Positions 19,383-31,027 are shown, counted from the first letter of the stretch. The stretch is DNA of 64,000 nt from DATIVK01 sp035465955 (GCA_035465955.1 DATIVK010000161.1:1-64000); one strand, 5' to 3'. The notes: generated by a model not told the origin, from the sequence alone. Numbers and translations: made by a program.

Positions 19383-22300
19383 TCAGGGGAGCGCGACGCG
19401 GAGCCGCTGGCGCAGCAGGAAGTGCTCCTCCGTCGCGGCGAACGCGAGGAGCGCCGCGACGTCGGGCCGCCCGATCGCGGCCGCGGCGCGCTCCGCCGCC
19501 GTGAGCGTCCGCCCCCCGGGCGAGCCCTCCCCGGCGAGCAGCGAGAGGGCGGTGGGGACGCTCCCGCAGAGCACCGTGCCGGCCCGCTCGGCCGACGACC
19601 GCACCGCGGCGCGCCACTTCGCGAGGTCTGGCGGGGGATGGACCTCGGCGAGCGCCCGGGCCGCCGGCTCGAGCGCCTTGCGCTCCCTGCGCCCCAGCGC
19701 CTTGCCGATCCGTCGCGCCGTGTCGTCCGTCGGCGCCCCCATCCCCGTGTAGCCGGGGACGACGACGGCGGTCGCCGCGGAGATCGCCGCGCCGAGCGCG
19801 TCCGCGGCCAGCGCCTCCGCGAGGTGTCCATTGAGGCGGACGTGGGCCAGCGCGCGCCCGAAGAGGAACCGTGCCGCGTCGGGCGGGGTCGAGCGGCTCG
19901 TGAGATCGGGCCCCACGGCGAGCACGGGGACCGGCGCCGCCCGGTCGGTCACGGCGCCGGGGGCGCCGGCCTGGAGGTCCCAGGCCTCGATCCCCATCGC
20001 GGTCGCCAGCTCCGCGATCGCCGCGCGGTGCGCCGGATCCGGGCGGAGTGGCTGCGCGCGCGCCGGGACCGGCGCGCAGAGGGCCGAGGCGATCGCGAGG
20101 CCGACCACCTGCAGGACGTCCGCGAGGGGGCCGCGCTCCTGAGGATGACGGATCAGATCCCAGTCGGACTCCGCCAGCACCGGCAGCGGCGGCAGGGCGC
20201 GGGCCGCGCCCTCGGAGAGGAGGGCGTCCGCGGCAGGACCGGGGGAGGGACCGCCCAGCCAGGAGAGGACGCCGGCGGCGACGAAGGCACGGTCCCTGGC
20301 GCCCGAGGCCGAGAAGATCCGGTAGAGGGCGGCCCAGCTGTCGACGCGCGCCGGGGAGCCCGCGATGAGCGCGAGGTGCTCCTGGACGGCGAGGGGCGAG
20401 CCCGCGTCCTCGAGGAGGCGGGCCAGCAGGATCCGGGCCTCGTCGTGATGGGGCGCCGTCGCGAGCGCGCCGGTGAGCTGGGCGATGGCGCGGTCGCGGT
20501 CCCCCAGCCGCTCCGCGCTCACCCTCGCGAGGGCGATCCGCGCCCGGAGGCGCGCGGTGGGATCGGGGGCGGTCTCGGCCGCGAGGGCGTGCGCCGCCGC
20601 GAGGCCGGGCCAGTTGCCGCGCCGCTCCTCGAACTCGGCGAGCAGCCGGAGCGCGCGGGCATCGCCGGGGCGCGCCTCCAGCGCCTTCCTGCAGGCGTCC
20701 ACCGACGCCGCGAGGTCGCCGCGGGCGGCCTCGATGGGCGCCAGCCCCAGGAGGTGCTCGGCGCGCGCGGCCGGGGAGACGGCGGGCAGGTCTGCGAGCC
20801 GCCGGACCGCCGCCGCGGCCTCGCCCAGCTCCTGGGCGTCGAAGTGGAGCCGCGCCAGCCGCCCGAGCACCTCCGCGCTGTCGGGGTGGATGGCCAGGGC
20901 CGCGTCCAGGTGGGCCCGGATCGCCGCAGGATCCCCCTCCGAGTCCTGCAGGAGGGCGGCCGCGGCGACGTGGAGGGGGAAGCGCTGCTGCGGATCCGGC
21001 GTGAGCGGCACGCAGGCGTCGTAGTCGCGGACGGCCTCCGCGATCCTCCCATCCTCCGCGAAGGTGCGCGCGCGCAGCGCCAGCGCCGGGGGGAGGGCGG
21101 GATCGGCGAGGAGCGCGCGATCCAGCGCGCCGAGGACCGAGGCCGCGCCGCCGCCGGTGAGCGACGCGATCTGCGCGACGTCGAGCCAGGCGGCCGCCGC
21201 GCGGGCGGGCTCGGTCTCGCCCGCGGCCCGGGCGCGCTTCAGCTCCAGGAGCTCGACGCTGCTCTGGCCCGCGACGACGGCCTCGAGGCGCAGGAGCGCG
21301 GCCGGATCGGAGGGGTCCCGCTCGGCGGCGATCCGGTAGTCCCTGGCGGCGCTCTCGACGTCGTCGAAGCGCTCCTCCGCGATGGCGCCGGCCCGGAGCC
21401 ACGCGGCCGCCGAGCCGGCGGGATCCCGCCGCGCCATCCCCTCGACCTGGAGGGTGCCCCGGACCGCGGCCCAGTCGCCCTGGCGCGCGAGCAGGGCGCG
21501 CGCCGCCCGGAGCGCGGGGAGGTGCTCCGGGGAGACGGCGAGCGCGCTCCGGTAGGACGAGAGCGCGGCGTCGTCGTCCCCCGCACGCTCCCACGCCTCG
21601 CCGGTCCGGACGAACCAGTGGGCGCGGTAGGCGGGGACCTCCTCCCGCTCGGCCGCGGCCTGGAGGCGCGCCGCGAGCGACGCGAGATCGCCCTGGCGCG
21701 CGGCATCGTCCGCGTGCGGCGCGAGGGCGGCGCGGTCGGGCGCGATGGCCGCGGCGCGGGCGAGGATGGCGTCGCGCGCCACCCCCGGCTCCTGCTCGAC
21801 GGCGGCGCTGAGGAGGATCACGGCGATGTCGCCCGCGTTGGTCGCGCCCTCCGACAGGACCGTGCGGATCTGGGCCCGGGAGCCGGCGTCGAGCCCGCCC
21901 GCGAGGGCGACGATCGCGGGCGCCCCCCCGGTCCGGAGGCGGCCGATGGCCTGGGCGGCGTCGCGCGCGGCGGCTCGATCGCCGCCCTCGACGAGCTCCA
22001 TCGCCACCCGCTGCGACAGCAGCTCCGTGGTGGGCGGCGAGCCGGGGCCGCTGCGCAGCGCCCTCAGGGTGTCACGCCGGCCGGCCTTCGCGTGGAGCCT
22101 GTCGAGGGCGGCCCGGGCGAGGAGCTGGCCCGGATCGGCTGCGAGCGCCTCCTCGAAGGCCGCGATGGCCTGGGGGACGTCCGCGAGCTTCTCCTCGCAG
22201 ATCCGCGCCGCCTCGACCAGGGACGCCCCGCGGACCTCGGGGACCGTCGTCGCCGCGGCGCGGGTGCGCAGGACCTCGACGAGTGGCTCGGCGTCCCCGC

Positions 22301-24407
22301 GGCGCCGGTAGATGCCCGCCAGCGACTCGAGCGCGCTCAGGTGGTCCGGGGAGAGGGTGAGGGCCTCGCGGTAGAGCGAGATCGCCGCGTCGTCGCCGTC
22401 GCGCATGCGGCTGGCGATCGCCCCCGCGCGGATCAGGATCGAGGCCGCCGTCGCCGGGGTGGGGGCGGCGTCGGCCTCCCGCCGGAGGAGGGCGATCGAG
22501 TCGGCGGCGTGGTCGGCGCGGGCGTGGAAGCGACCGAGGGCCCGCTGGGCCGGGACGTGGCGCGGATCGATCCCCAGCACCTGCTCCCACTCGAGCCTCG
22601 CCGACTCCGGGTCGGAGAGCCGCTCCTCGAGGAGCTCCGCGCGGCGGGCGTGGATGGCCGCGCGCCGGCGCGGGTCCTCCACGACGCTCCCCTCGCAGCC
22701 GAGCACCTCGACCAGCTCCGCGTCCCTCCCCAGCGCCTCGAGGCAGCGTCCGAGGGCGCGCAGGGCGACGAGGTGCTCGGGCTCGACGACCAGCAGCCGC
22801 CGCCAGGTCGTCGCGGCGGCGGCCGGATCGACGAGCCGCTCCTCCTGGATCTGCGCGATTCGGAAGAGGTGCGCCACGCGCTCCGGCCGCGAGGTCAGCT
22901 CCGTGAGATCGGTCTCCAGGAGGCCGACGAGCGCGTCCCAGTTCCCCGAGCGGGTGTAGAGCCGCTCGAGCGCCTCGCGCGCGGGGAGCAGCGAGGGATC
23001 GGCGGCGACGGCCTCGCGGTACTTCTCCTCAGCGGCGTCCAGGCGGCCCAGCCGCCCCTCCATCACCTCGGCCGCACGGAGGAGCAGGCTCCCGCGGTCG
23101 GCGGAGTCGACGGCCGCGTCCGCCTCGGCGAGGTAGGCCTCGGCGACGCCCGCGAAGTCGCCGTTGCGAGCGCAGAGGCGGCCGAGCGTCTGGAGGATGG
23201 CCCGCTCGCCGGGGACGAGGGCGCAGGCCTCCCTGCAGGCGTCGAGCGCCTCCGGGATCCGGCCGCGCATCTCCTGGAGCGTGGCGAGGCGGAGGAGGAC
23301 GTCCACGGCCTCCTTGCGCTCGGCCGGCGCGCCGCGGCCCGCGAAGACCTCGGCGAGCGCCGCGAGCGCCTCGGTCTCGCCGGCCAGCTCCCCGGCCGCC
23401 TCCTGGGCCCGCGCGAGGGCGCGCAGGATCTCCGGGGAGCGCGGGAGCGCGCGGGCCGCGCGCTGCAGGCACTCGATGGACGAGGGGAGCCGCCCGAGCC
23501 GGCTCTGCTCGACCCAGGCGGCGGCGGCCCACGCCGCGGCGGCCTCACGGCCTGACGCGCCCTCCGCCTCGGCGCGCAGGAGCGAGTCGAGCTCGTCCCA
23601 TCTCCCGGCGGCGCGGGCGTGGCGGCGGACCGCCGAGCGCAGGAACGGATCCTGGGGGCGCCGGGCGAAGGCGGCGCCGAAGAGCGCGGCCGCGCGGTCC
23701 GGCTGGCCGAGCGCCTCCTCGAACAGGGTCGCGGCGGCGGCCTGGTACTGGGGCGCCAGGGCGGCGTCGGCCACCGTCTCGGAGCAGCGAACCCAGGCCT
23801 CCGCGAGGCCGACGGCGTCGCCGGCAGCCGCCGCGGCCGCGGCCCGCGCCTCGGCGAGGGCGAAGGAGGGCGGGGCGCCTGCCGGGAGCGACTCCAGCGC
23901 CGCCACCCCCTCCTGGACGCGGCCGAGCCCCAGCAGCCAGCGCGCCCGGTACGCGACGAGCTCCGCCCGCGCCGAGGGGTCCGCCTCGAGCCGCGCCTCG
24001 GCCGCGAGGAGGTCGACGACGAACGCGTCGTCGCCGAGGCGCGTCGCCAGGCGCCGCGCGGCGTGGAGGTTGGGCTTGAAGGTGGGATCGAGCTCGAACG
24101 CGCGCCGATGGACGGTCAGGGCCTCGGCGGGCGAGCCGAGATGCTCCTCGAAGATCCGGCCGGCTTCGAACAGGAGCGCGCCGGCCGCGGCAGGATCCCC
24201 GGCGCGGGCCGCCCCCTCGCGCTCGTAGCCGGCGGCGATCGACGCCCAGTCCAGGGCGTCGCCAGGGATGGTCGGAGAAGCCTCGATCCGCGCCGCGATC
24301 TGCCCGGCGATCGAGTCTGCGAGCGATTCTGCGAGGGCGTCCGCGAGGGTGACCTCGGTGGTCGGTTCACCGCCCTCGGGCCAGCCCTTCGACTCCCGAT
24401 CCGGCAC
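19383..24407 (-). CDS. giant TPR-repeat protein, 1674 aa
   Basis: Almost the whole protein consists of degenerate tetratricopeptide repeats of about 34-37 residues, with recurring units such as AxALYREALxLxPxHLxALxxLAxIYRRRGD and WxRxLxxxPxHxxAxxALGRxLE. It has no signal peptide, no membrane segment and no recognisable enzyme motif; the N-terminus (LADALAESLADSIAGQIAARIE) is an amphipathic helix. Residues after about 1400 look less repetitive and may be a separate domain. It is probably a cytoplasmic scaffold. Proteins of this size and style are frequent in myxobacteria, but the role is unknown. GTG start at 24407 with GGAGGGGG upstream. It is transcribed alone, toward tmk, with the 68-residue gene just upstream on the same strand. 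Confidence 0.8.
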   Translation of the reverse strand: MPDRESKGWPEGGEPTTEVTLADALAESLADSIAGQIAARIEASPTIPGDALDWASIAAGYEREGAARAGDPAAAGALLFEAGRIFEEHLGSPAEALTVHRRAFELDPTFKPNLHAARRLATRLGDDAFVVDLLAAEARLEADPSARAELVAYRARWLLGLGRVQEGVAALESLPAGAPPSFALAEARAAAAAAAGDAVGLAEAWVRCSETVADAALAPQYQAAAATLFEEALGQPDRAAALFGAAFARRPQDPFLRSAVRRHARAAGRWDELDSLLRAEAEGASGREAAAAWAAAAWVEQSRLGRLPSSIECLQRAARALPRSPEILRALARAQEAAGELAGETEALAALAEVFAGRGAPAERKEAVDVLLRLATLQEMRGRIPEALDACREACALVPGERAILQTLGRLCARNGDFAGVAEAYLAEADAAVDSADRGSLLLRAAEVMEGRLGRLDAAEEKYREAVAADPSLLPAREALERLYTRSGNWDALVGLLETDLTELTSRPERVAHLFRIAQIQEERLVDPAAAATTWRRLLVVEPEHLVALRALGRCLEALGRDAELVEVLGCEGSVVEDPRRRAAIHARRAELLEERLSDPESARLEWEQVLGIDPRHVPAQRALGRFHARADHAADSIALLRREADAAPTPATAASILIRAGAIASRMRDGDDAAISLYREALTLSPDHLSALESLAGIYRRRGDAEPLVEVLRTRAAATTVPEVRGASLVEAARICEEKLADVPQAIAAFEEALAADPGQLLARAALDRLHAKAGRRDTLRALRSGPGSPPTTELLSQRVAMELVEGGDRAAARDAAQAIGRLRTGGAPAIVALAGGLDAGSRAQIRTVLSEGATNAGDIAVILLSAAVEQEPGVARDAILARAAAIAPDRAALAPHADDAARQGDLASLAARLQAAAEREEVPAYRAHWFVRTGEAWERAGDDDAALSSYRSALAVSPEHLPALRAARALLARQGDWAAVRGTLQVEGMARRDPAGSAAAWLRAGAIAEERFDDVESAARDYRIAAERDPSDPAALLRLEAVVAGQSSVELLELKRARAAGETEPARAAAAWLDVAQIASLTGGGAASVLGALDRALLADPALPPALALRARTFAEDGRIAEAVRDYDACVPLTPDPQQRFPLHVAAAALLQDSEGDPAAIRAHLDAALAIHPDSAEVLGRLARLHFDAQELGEAAAAVRRLADLPAVSPAARAEHLLGLAPIEAARGDLAASVDACRKALEARPGDARALRLLAEFEERRGNWPGLAAAHALAAETAPDPTARLRARIALARVSAERLGDRDRAIAQLTGALATAPHHDEARILLARLLEDAGSPLAVQEHLALIAGSPARVDSWAALYRIFSASGARDRAFVAAGVLSWLGGPSPGPAADALLSEGAARALPPLPVLAESDWDLIRHPQERGPLADVLQVVGLAIASALCAPVPARAQPLRPDPAHRAAIAELATAMGIEAWDLQAGAPGAVTDRAAPVPVLAVGPDLTSRSTPPDAARFLFGRALAHVRLNGHLAEALAADALGAAISAATAVVVPGYTGMGAPTDDTARRIGKALGRRERKALEPAARALAEVHPPPDLAKWRAAVRSSAERAGTVLCGSVPTALSLLAGEGSPGGRTLTAAERAAAAIGRPDVAALLAFAATEEHFLLRQRLRVALP

Positions 24408-24443
24408 GTGCGCCCCCCCCTCCGGCGGCCGAGCCGCGGGCCG

Positions 24444-24650
24444 CTAGGCCTCGAAGCGGTCGATCTTGCCGTTCTTCTGCAGGATCTCCAGCGCGCCCTT
24501 GACGGCCTTCTCGCGGTCGACGCCCTGGAGCTTCACGACCAGCGGGGCGACCTTGGGGTCGACGGGGCGAACGGCGACGGCCCAGCCCTCGCCGAGGTCC
24601 CTGTCCGCCGTGACCTTGCACTCGGTGTTGCCGATGAAAGCGCGCGCCAT
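24444..24650 (-). CDS. small conserved-looking protein, 68 aa
   Basis: A compact basic and hydrophobic small protein: MARAFIGNTECKVTADRDLG, then a WAVAVRPVDPKVAPLVVKLQG stretch and ILQKNGKIDRFEA at the end. A good ribosome site (AGGAGAG) lies 5 nt before the ATG at 24650. A GCTATCTT -10-like element is present about 40 nt further upstream. The frame shows the GC-rich third positions of real genes. I do not recognise the family. It sits 37 nt ahead of the giant TPR gene on the same strand and may be co-transcribed with it. Confidence 0.7.
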   Translation of the reverse strand: MARAFIGNTECKVTADRDLGEGWAVAVRPVDPKVAPLVVKLQGVDREKAVKGALEILQKNGKIDRFEA

Positions 24651-24804
24651 CGATCTCTCCTGGAAGCGATAGGGGTCGAAAACGTGCGGGAAGATAGCGC
24701 AAAGGGGCCGGATCCGGAAGGTGAACGTGCAGCCGCGACGGGACCTCGTCACCGGCCGGATCCGTGGTTAGAGTGGGGGCCTCGGCTGCCAGGGAGGCGG
24801 GGTG

Positions 24805-26187
24805 ATGGAGAGGCTGCTGCTCGACGTCAATGGTTGCTTCGACGGCGGGGCCGGAGGGCTCGCGCGGGCGGAGTTGGCGGCGCTGGACGGGGCCGCGAGG
24901 GGCGCCTTCGAGGCGTTCGAGGGCCGGCGTCGCTCCGGCGAGATCGGCTTCCCCGACCTGCACGAGGACCGGGACGTCGCCCGCCAGACCGCCGCGCTGG
25001 CCCGCGAGCTGGCGTCCCGCTTCGACAACCTGCTGGTCCTCGGCATCGGGGGCAGCTCGCTCGGGGGGCGCGCGCTCGTGACGGCGCTCGCGCACCCGTT
25101 CAACGACCTGCTCCCGAAGGCCATGCGGACGGGGATGCGGGTCTTCTTCCCGGACAACTCGGATCCCGTCACCTTCGACGCCCTCCTGTCGGCGCTCGAT
25201 CTGGCCGACACGTGCTTCGCGACCATCACCAAGTCCGGCGGGACCGCCGAGACCATGGCGCAGCACCTCGCGCTGCGGGAGCGGTGCATCGTCCGCTTCG
25301 GCCTGGACGGCTACCGGGAGCGCTGCGTCCTCGTGACCGATCCGGCCAAGGGGGCCCTCCGGAAGATCGCCGACGACGAGCGGCTGCGGACGCTCCCCGT
25401 GCCCGCCAACGTCGGCGGCCGGTTCAGCGCCCTCAGCCCCGTCGGGCTCCTGCCGGTCGCAGCGGCCGGCGTCGACGTGGACGCGCTCCTCGACGGCGCC
25501 GCGGCGATGGAGGGGCGCTGTCGCTCCGGGGACCTCCTCGAGAACCCGGCGCTCCTCTACGCCGCGACGCTCCACCTCGCGGACGTCAAGCGGGGCCGCC
25601 GCATCCACGTGGTGATGCCCTACGCCGACGGGCTCCGCGACCTCGGGGACTGGTTCGTCCAGCTCTGGGCGGAGTCTCTCGGCAAGAACGAGCGGGTGGG
25701 CCCGACCCCCTTCCGCGCCGTCGGCGCCACCGATCAGCACTCCTCGGTCCAGCTCATGATGGAGGGGCCGAACGACAAGGTCGTGACGTTCGTCCGCGTC
25801 GAGGCGCCGCGCGCCGACGTGAGGATCGCCGTCCCGGACGGCTACCGCGAGCACGCCGAGATCGCCTACCTCGACGGCCACACGATGCGGGAGCTGCTGG
25901 ACGCCGAGGAGCGGGCGACGGAGGCCGCGCTGCGGCGCGCGGGGCGCCCCACCGTGACCCTCGGGCTGCCGCGGCTCGACGCGCGCTCCATGGGAGAACT
26001 CCTCATGTTCTTCGAGCTGGCCACGGCCTACGCCGGCGGGCTCTACGGCGTGAACGCGTTCGACCAGCCCGGCGTCGAGGCGGGGAAGCGCTATGCGCAG
26101 GGGCTGCTGGGACGGCCGGGCTTCGAGCAGGCGCGGGACGAGCTGCTGGCGCGCCCCCCGGCCGACCCCGCGCTGGTGCTCGCGTAG
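24805..26187 (+). CDS. pgi: glucose-6-phosphate isomerase, about 460 aa
   Basis: Interconverts glucose-6-phosphate and fructose-6-phosphate. The family features are LGIGGSSLGGRALVTAL, TITKSGGTAETMAQ (phosphate-binding), NVGGRFSALSPVGLLP (signature 1-like), ATDQHSSVQLMMEGPNDK and the catalytic C-terminal YGVNAFDQPGVEAGK (signature 2). Length is that of the shorter bacterial/archaeal-type PGI. AGGGAGG lies 7 nt before the ATG at 24805; a GTG one codon upstream is possible. Confidence 0.95.
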   Translation: MERLLLDVNGCFDGGAGGLARAELAALDGAARGAFEAFEGRRRSGEIGFPDLHEDRDVARQTAALARELASRFDNLLVLGIGGSSLGGRALVTALAHPFNDLLPKAMRTGMRVFFPDNSDPVTFDALLSALDLADTCFATITKSGGTAETMAQHLALRERCIVRFGLDGYRERCVLVTDPAKGALRKIADDERLRTLPVPANVGGRFSALSPVGLLPVAAAGVDVDALLDGAAAMEGRCRSGDLLENPALLYAATLHLADVKRGRRIHVVMPYADGLRDLGDWFVQLWAESLGKNERVGPTPFRAVGATDQHSSVQLMMEGPNDKVVTFVRVEAPRADVRIAVPDGYREHAEIAYLDGHTMRELLDAEERATEAALRRAGRPTVTLGLPRLDARSMGELLMFFELATAYAGGLYGVNAFDQPGVEAGKRYAQGLLGRPGFEQARDELLARPPADPALVLA

Positions 26188-26225
26188 ACCCTTCGCCTTT
26201 CCCGCGGGCGCGCGCGGGCGGGCGT

Positions 26226-26233
26226 GCTAGTCC
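26226..26233 (+). promoter_or_regulatory. GCTANNN(T/C) -10-like box of mutL
   Basis: GCTAGTCC within GTGCTAGTCC gives an extended TGC and ends 6 nt before the mutL ATG. The last base is C rather than T. There is no Shine-Dalgarno sequence. Confidence 0.3.
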
Positions 26234-26239
26234 TCTCCG

Positions 26240-28045
26240 ATGGCCCGCGTACACCTCCTGCCTCCCGGACTCGTCAACCAGATCGCCGCCGGCGAGGTGG
26301 TCGAGCGGCCGGCGTCCATCGTCAAGGAGCTGGCCGAGAACGCGCTCGACGCGGGCGCCACGGCCGTCGCCATCGACATCGAGGAGGGGGGGCTGGCCCT
26401 CGTCCGGGTCGCCGACGACGGCTCGGGGATGGAGCGCGAGGACGCGCTCCTCGCCCTGGAGCGCCACGCCACCTCGAAGCTCGCCGACGCGGCAGGGCTG
26501 GCCGCCATCGCGACCATGGGCTTCCGCGGCGAGGCGCTCCCCGCCATCGCCTCGGTCGCGCGCTTCCGGGTCGACACCGCGCCGGCCGGGGACGGCTCGG
26601 GGACGCGGCTGGTCGTCGAGGGCGGGGCGCTCGTCGAGACGGCGACCATCGCCCGCGCCCGCGGCACGACGATCGAGGTGCGCGACCTCTTCTTCAACAC
26701 CCCCGCGCGCCGGAAGTTCATGCGCGCCAGCGCCACCGAGGCGAGCCACGTGAGCGAGGCGGTCGTCCGGCTCGCGCTCGCGCGCCCCGACGTGGGCTTC
26801 ACGCTCAAGTCCTCCGGCAGGCTCCTCTTCGGCGCCCGGGCCGGCGGGGACCTCGCCGACCGCGTCGGGCAGGCCCTCGGGAGGGAGGCGTTTCGCCACC
26901 TCGTGAGGGTGGAGGGCGGGCGCGGCGAGGTGGGCGTCCGGGGGTTCGTCTGCTCTCCCGACCACTCCGAGGCGACCGGGAGATCGCTCTACCTCTTCGT
27001 GAACGGGCGCTACATCCGCGATCGCTCCGCCGCGCACGCGGTGCTCCGGGCTTACATGGGGACGCTCCCGGGCGGCCGGTACCCGGCGGGCGCCCTCTTC
27101 GTCGAGTTGCCGCTGGACCGGGTGGACGTGAACGTCCACCCGCAGAAGCTGGAGGTCCGCTTCGCCGAGCCACGCGAGGTCCAGGAGGCGCTCCATCGAG
27201 CCGTGGCGGAGGCGCTCCGGACGGCGCCGTGGCTGCGCGCGGACGCGGGCTCGCGCCCGCCGACGGGGCCAGGGATCCCGCCCGTGCCGGCGGGCGGCTG
27301 GACGTCCGAGGTCCGCGAGCGGGAGGAGGCGGCCGACGTCCTCGCCCAGGCGCGGAGCCTCGCGCCGCACGAGGGGAGCGGCGCCACGCCGGCGGCCCCC
27401 CTCCCGCCCGCGCTCCCGTTCGCCGTGGTGGACGCGGAGGGGACGGCGCGCCCGGCGGGCTACTTCGCGTCGCTCCGGTACATCGGCCAGCACGCCCGCA
27501 CCTACCTCGTCTGCGAGGGCTCCGGCGGCCGGCTCGTCGTCATCGACCAGCACGCGAGCCACGAGCGGATGCTCTTCCACCGGCTCCGCGAGGCGGCCCG
27601 CACGCGCGCGCTCGCGGTCCAGCCCTTCCTCGTGCCGCAGGTGGTGTCGCTGTCGCCGGGCGCGGCCCGCGCCCTCGACGCGCACCGCGACGAGATCGCG
27701 CGGCTCGGGCTCGAGGTGGAGCCGTTCGGCGGGGAGAGCTTCGCCGTGAAGGGGGCGCCCGCGGCGCTCGCGGGCGTCGAGATCGGGCCGCTCCTGGCCG
27801 ACCTGGCCGACCAGATCGGCGAGCTCGACCGGGGCACGGCGGTGGAGGACGCGTTCCACGATCTCCTCGCGACCATGGCGTGCCACGCCGCGGTCCGCGC
27901 GCGGCAGGACCTCGCGCCGGAGGAGGCGCGCGCGCTGCTCGACGGCCTCGACGCGGTCGACTTCAAGGCGCGCTGCCCCCACGGGCGGCCGGTGGTGATG
28001 GAGCTCGAGCTCGCGGAGCTGGAGCGGCGCGTCGGGCGCCGGTGA
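26240..28045 (+). CDS. mutL: DNA mismatch repair protein MutL, 601 aa
   Basis: Matchmaker ATPase of mismatch repair, partner of MutS (encoded at 44603-47269). GHKL ATPase motifs: ELAENALDAGA, VADDGSGM, RHATSKL, GFRGEALPAIASV. The C-terminal part after a Pro/Ala linker has the endonuclease-type motifs DQHASHER (near 433), ACHAAVRA and CPHGRP. In the usual metal motif DQHA-x2-E-x4-E the final Glu is replaced by His (DQHASHERMLFH). Nicking activity is therefore likely but not assured. Confidence 0.96.
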   Translation: MARVHLLPPGLVNQIAAGEVVERPASIVKELAENALDAGATAVAIDIEEGGLALVRVADDGSGMEREDALLALERHATSKLADAAGLAAIATMGFRGEALPAIASVARFRVDTAPAGDGSGTRLVVEGGALVETATIARARGTTIEVRDLFFNTPARRKFMRASATEASHVSEAVVRLALARPDVGFTLKSSGRLLFGARAGGDLADRVGQALGREAFRHLVRVEGGRGEVGVRGFVCSPDHSEATGRSLYLFVNGRYIRDRSAAHAVLRAYMGTLPGGRYPAGALFVELPLDRVDVNVHPQKLEVRFAEPREVQEALHRAVAEALRTAPWLRADAGSRPPTGPGIPPVPAGGWTSEVREREEAADVLAQARSLAPHEGSGATPAAPLPPALPFAVVDAEGTARPAGYFASLRYIGQHARTYLVCEGSGGRLVVIDQHASHERMLFHRLREAARTRALAVQPFLVPQVVSLSPGAARALDAHRDEIARLGLEVEPFGGESFAVKGAPAALAGVEIGPLLADLADQIGELDRGTAVEDAFHDLLATMACHAAVRARQDLAPEEARALLDGLDAVDFKARCPHGRPVVMELELAELERRVGRR

Positions 28046-28109
28046 GCCCCCGCGGGCGGGCCGCCCAAGGTCGTGGACGGGGCGGGGGAAGGGTGGCAGA
28101 TTCGCGGGC

Positions 28110-28625
28110 GTGGCACCTCGCGATCCGAAGCTGAAGCCGTACCGGGCCGCCCTCTGGGCGATCTACTTCGTCGTCATCCTCGTGCCGATCGGCCTCGTCG
28201 TGACGAGCGTGGTGCGCCACCTCCGCGGCCCGCACCGGCCGGCGGCCGAGAGCGCCCTGCCGACCCGCGCTGCGGCCCGGGTCTGTGCGCAAGAGCTCGA
28301 GGCCCTGAACGCCGACCAGAACCGGCACGCGTGGACCCTGGGGCAGGAGATCGGCGAGGCGGACGCGGTCGCCCGCTTCCTGAAGTGGTCGCAGGCGTTC
28401 GAGCAGCGCGTGGACGATCTGGGGGACCGGTGCCACCTGGACGGCGATGGCGCCGAGGGAGCCTTCCAGGGCCGGGCGGAGCTGGTGAAGGCCCGGGACG
28501 CGGTCCTCGCGCTCCATCGCGTCTATCGAGCCCAGGCGAACCGCTTCGCCCAGGAGGGGGCCGACGCGGCGAAGTCCGCCGCGAGCGCGCTGGCTGCGGC
28601 GAAGGACGCCGTGCGCCAGCCCTAG
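28110..28625 (+). CDS. single-pass membrane protein, 171 aa
   Basis: One membrane segment at residues about 12-36 (AALWAIYFVVILVPIGLVVTSVV) is followed by a soluble helical domain with two cysteines (RVCAQELEALNADQNRHAW...DDLGDRCHLDG), which would face the periplasm or form a coiled bundle. The C-terminal tail is Ala-rich helix. GTG start at 28110; a CAGATT -10-like element ends 7 nt before it and there is no ribosome site. I do not recognise a family. It converges on the lipoprotein gene, with 4 nt between stops. Confidence 0.65.
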   Translation: MAPRDPKLKPYRAALWAIYFVVILVPIGLVVTSVVRHLRGPHRPAAESALPTRAAARVCAQELEALNADQNRHAWTLGQEIGEADAVARFLKWSQAFEQRVDDLGDRCHLDGDGAEGAFQGRAELVKARDAVLALHRVYRAQANRFAQEGADAAKSAASALAAAKDAVRQP

Positions 28626-28629
28626 GCCT

Positions 28630-29204
28630 TCACGGCGGGCAGGCGTCGTTGGTCATCAGGAAGACCCAGCGGTAGACCTGCGTCTCGAAGCCGGGGAGCG
28701 GCGTCCGGTTGGGGAGCTTCGGGGCGCCGTCGACGGGCACCATGTCCGCGGCCGGGTCGAAGCCGTTCGACACGACCAACTCCACCACGTGGACCGCGCC
28801 GGCCGTGGCGCCGAAGGGGTAGGGGCTGAACCGGTAGGGAGGGATCGCGCGCGACGTGACCGGCCTGTTGGGATCGGCCTGGCTCGGCGCCTCGATCCGA
28901 TCGGCCTGGTAGCTGATGTCATGGGCGGGATCCTCCGCCACGTAATCGACGAACCAGCGCGCCTCGACCGTCTCGGCGGTGTTCTCGTCCACGAGGGAGG
29001 CGCTCAGCTCGAAGGTCGGCTCGGTGGCGCAGGCCGAGGGCACCCGGATCACAGCGCTGGCGGGGCCCGGCGCGGCGGTGTCCGCCACGATGCGCGGCGG
29101 CGTGATCGAGGTGCCCTTCGGGTACTCCGGGACCGTCTGCGGGATGGGGCAGCCCGCGAACGCGAGGGCGGCGAGGAGGAGGGCCGGTCCGGCCCACCGA
29201 CGGG

Positions 29205-29208
<4 letters not shown>
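28630..29208 (-). CDS. lipoprotein of unknown function, 192 aa
   Basis: Signal sequence RRWAGPALLLAALAFAGC carries a lipobox (FAGC), so the mature protein should be lipid-anchored at Cys. The remainder is an Ig-like or beta-rich exported domain (TFELSASLVDENTAETVEARWFVDYV, VHVVELVVSNGF) with no enzymatic motif. ATG at 29208 overlaps the upstream regulator stop by four bases, so it is the last cistron of the kinase/activator operon. I infer it is an envelope component of that signalling unit. Confidence 0.75.
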
Positions 29209-31013
<1,805 letters not shown>

Positions 31014-31027
31014 GGCGTCCTCCTTCC

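Noticed and set aside
19422..23555. 1377-codon plus-strand frame opposite the giant TPR gene
   Set aside because: Low-complexity Arg/Gly/Glu composition; the minus-strand frame shows real TPR repeats.
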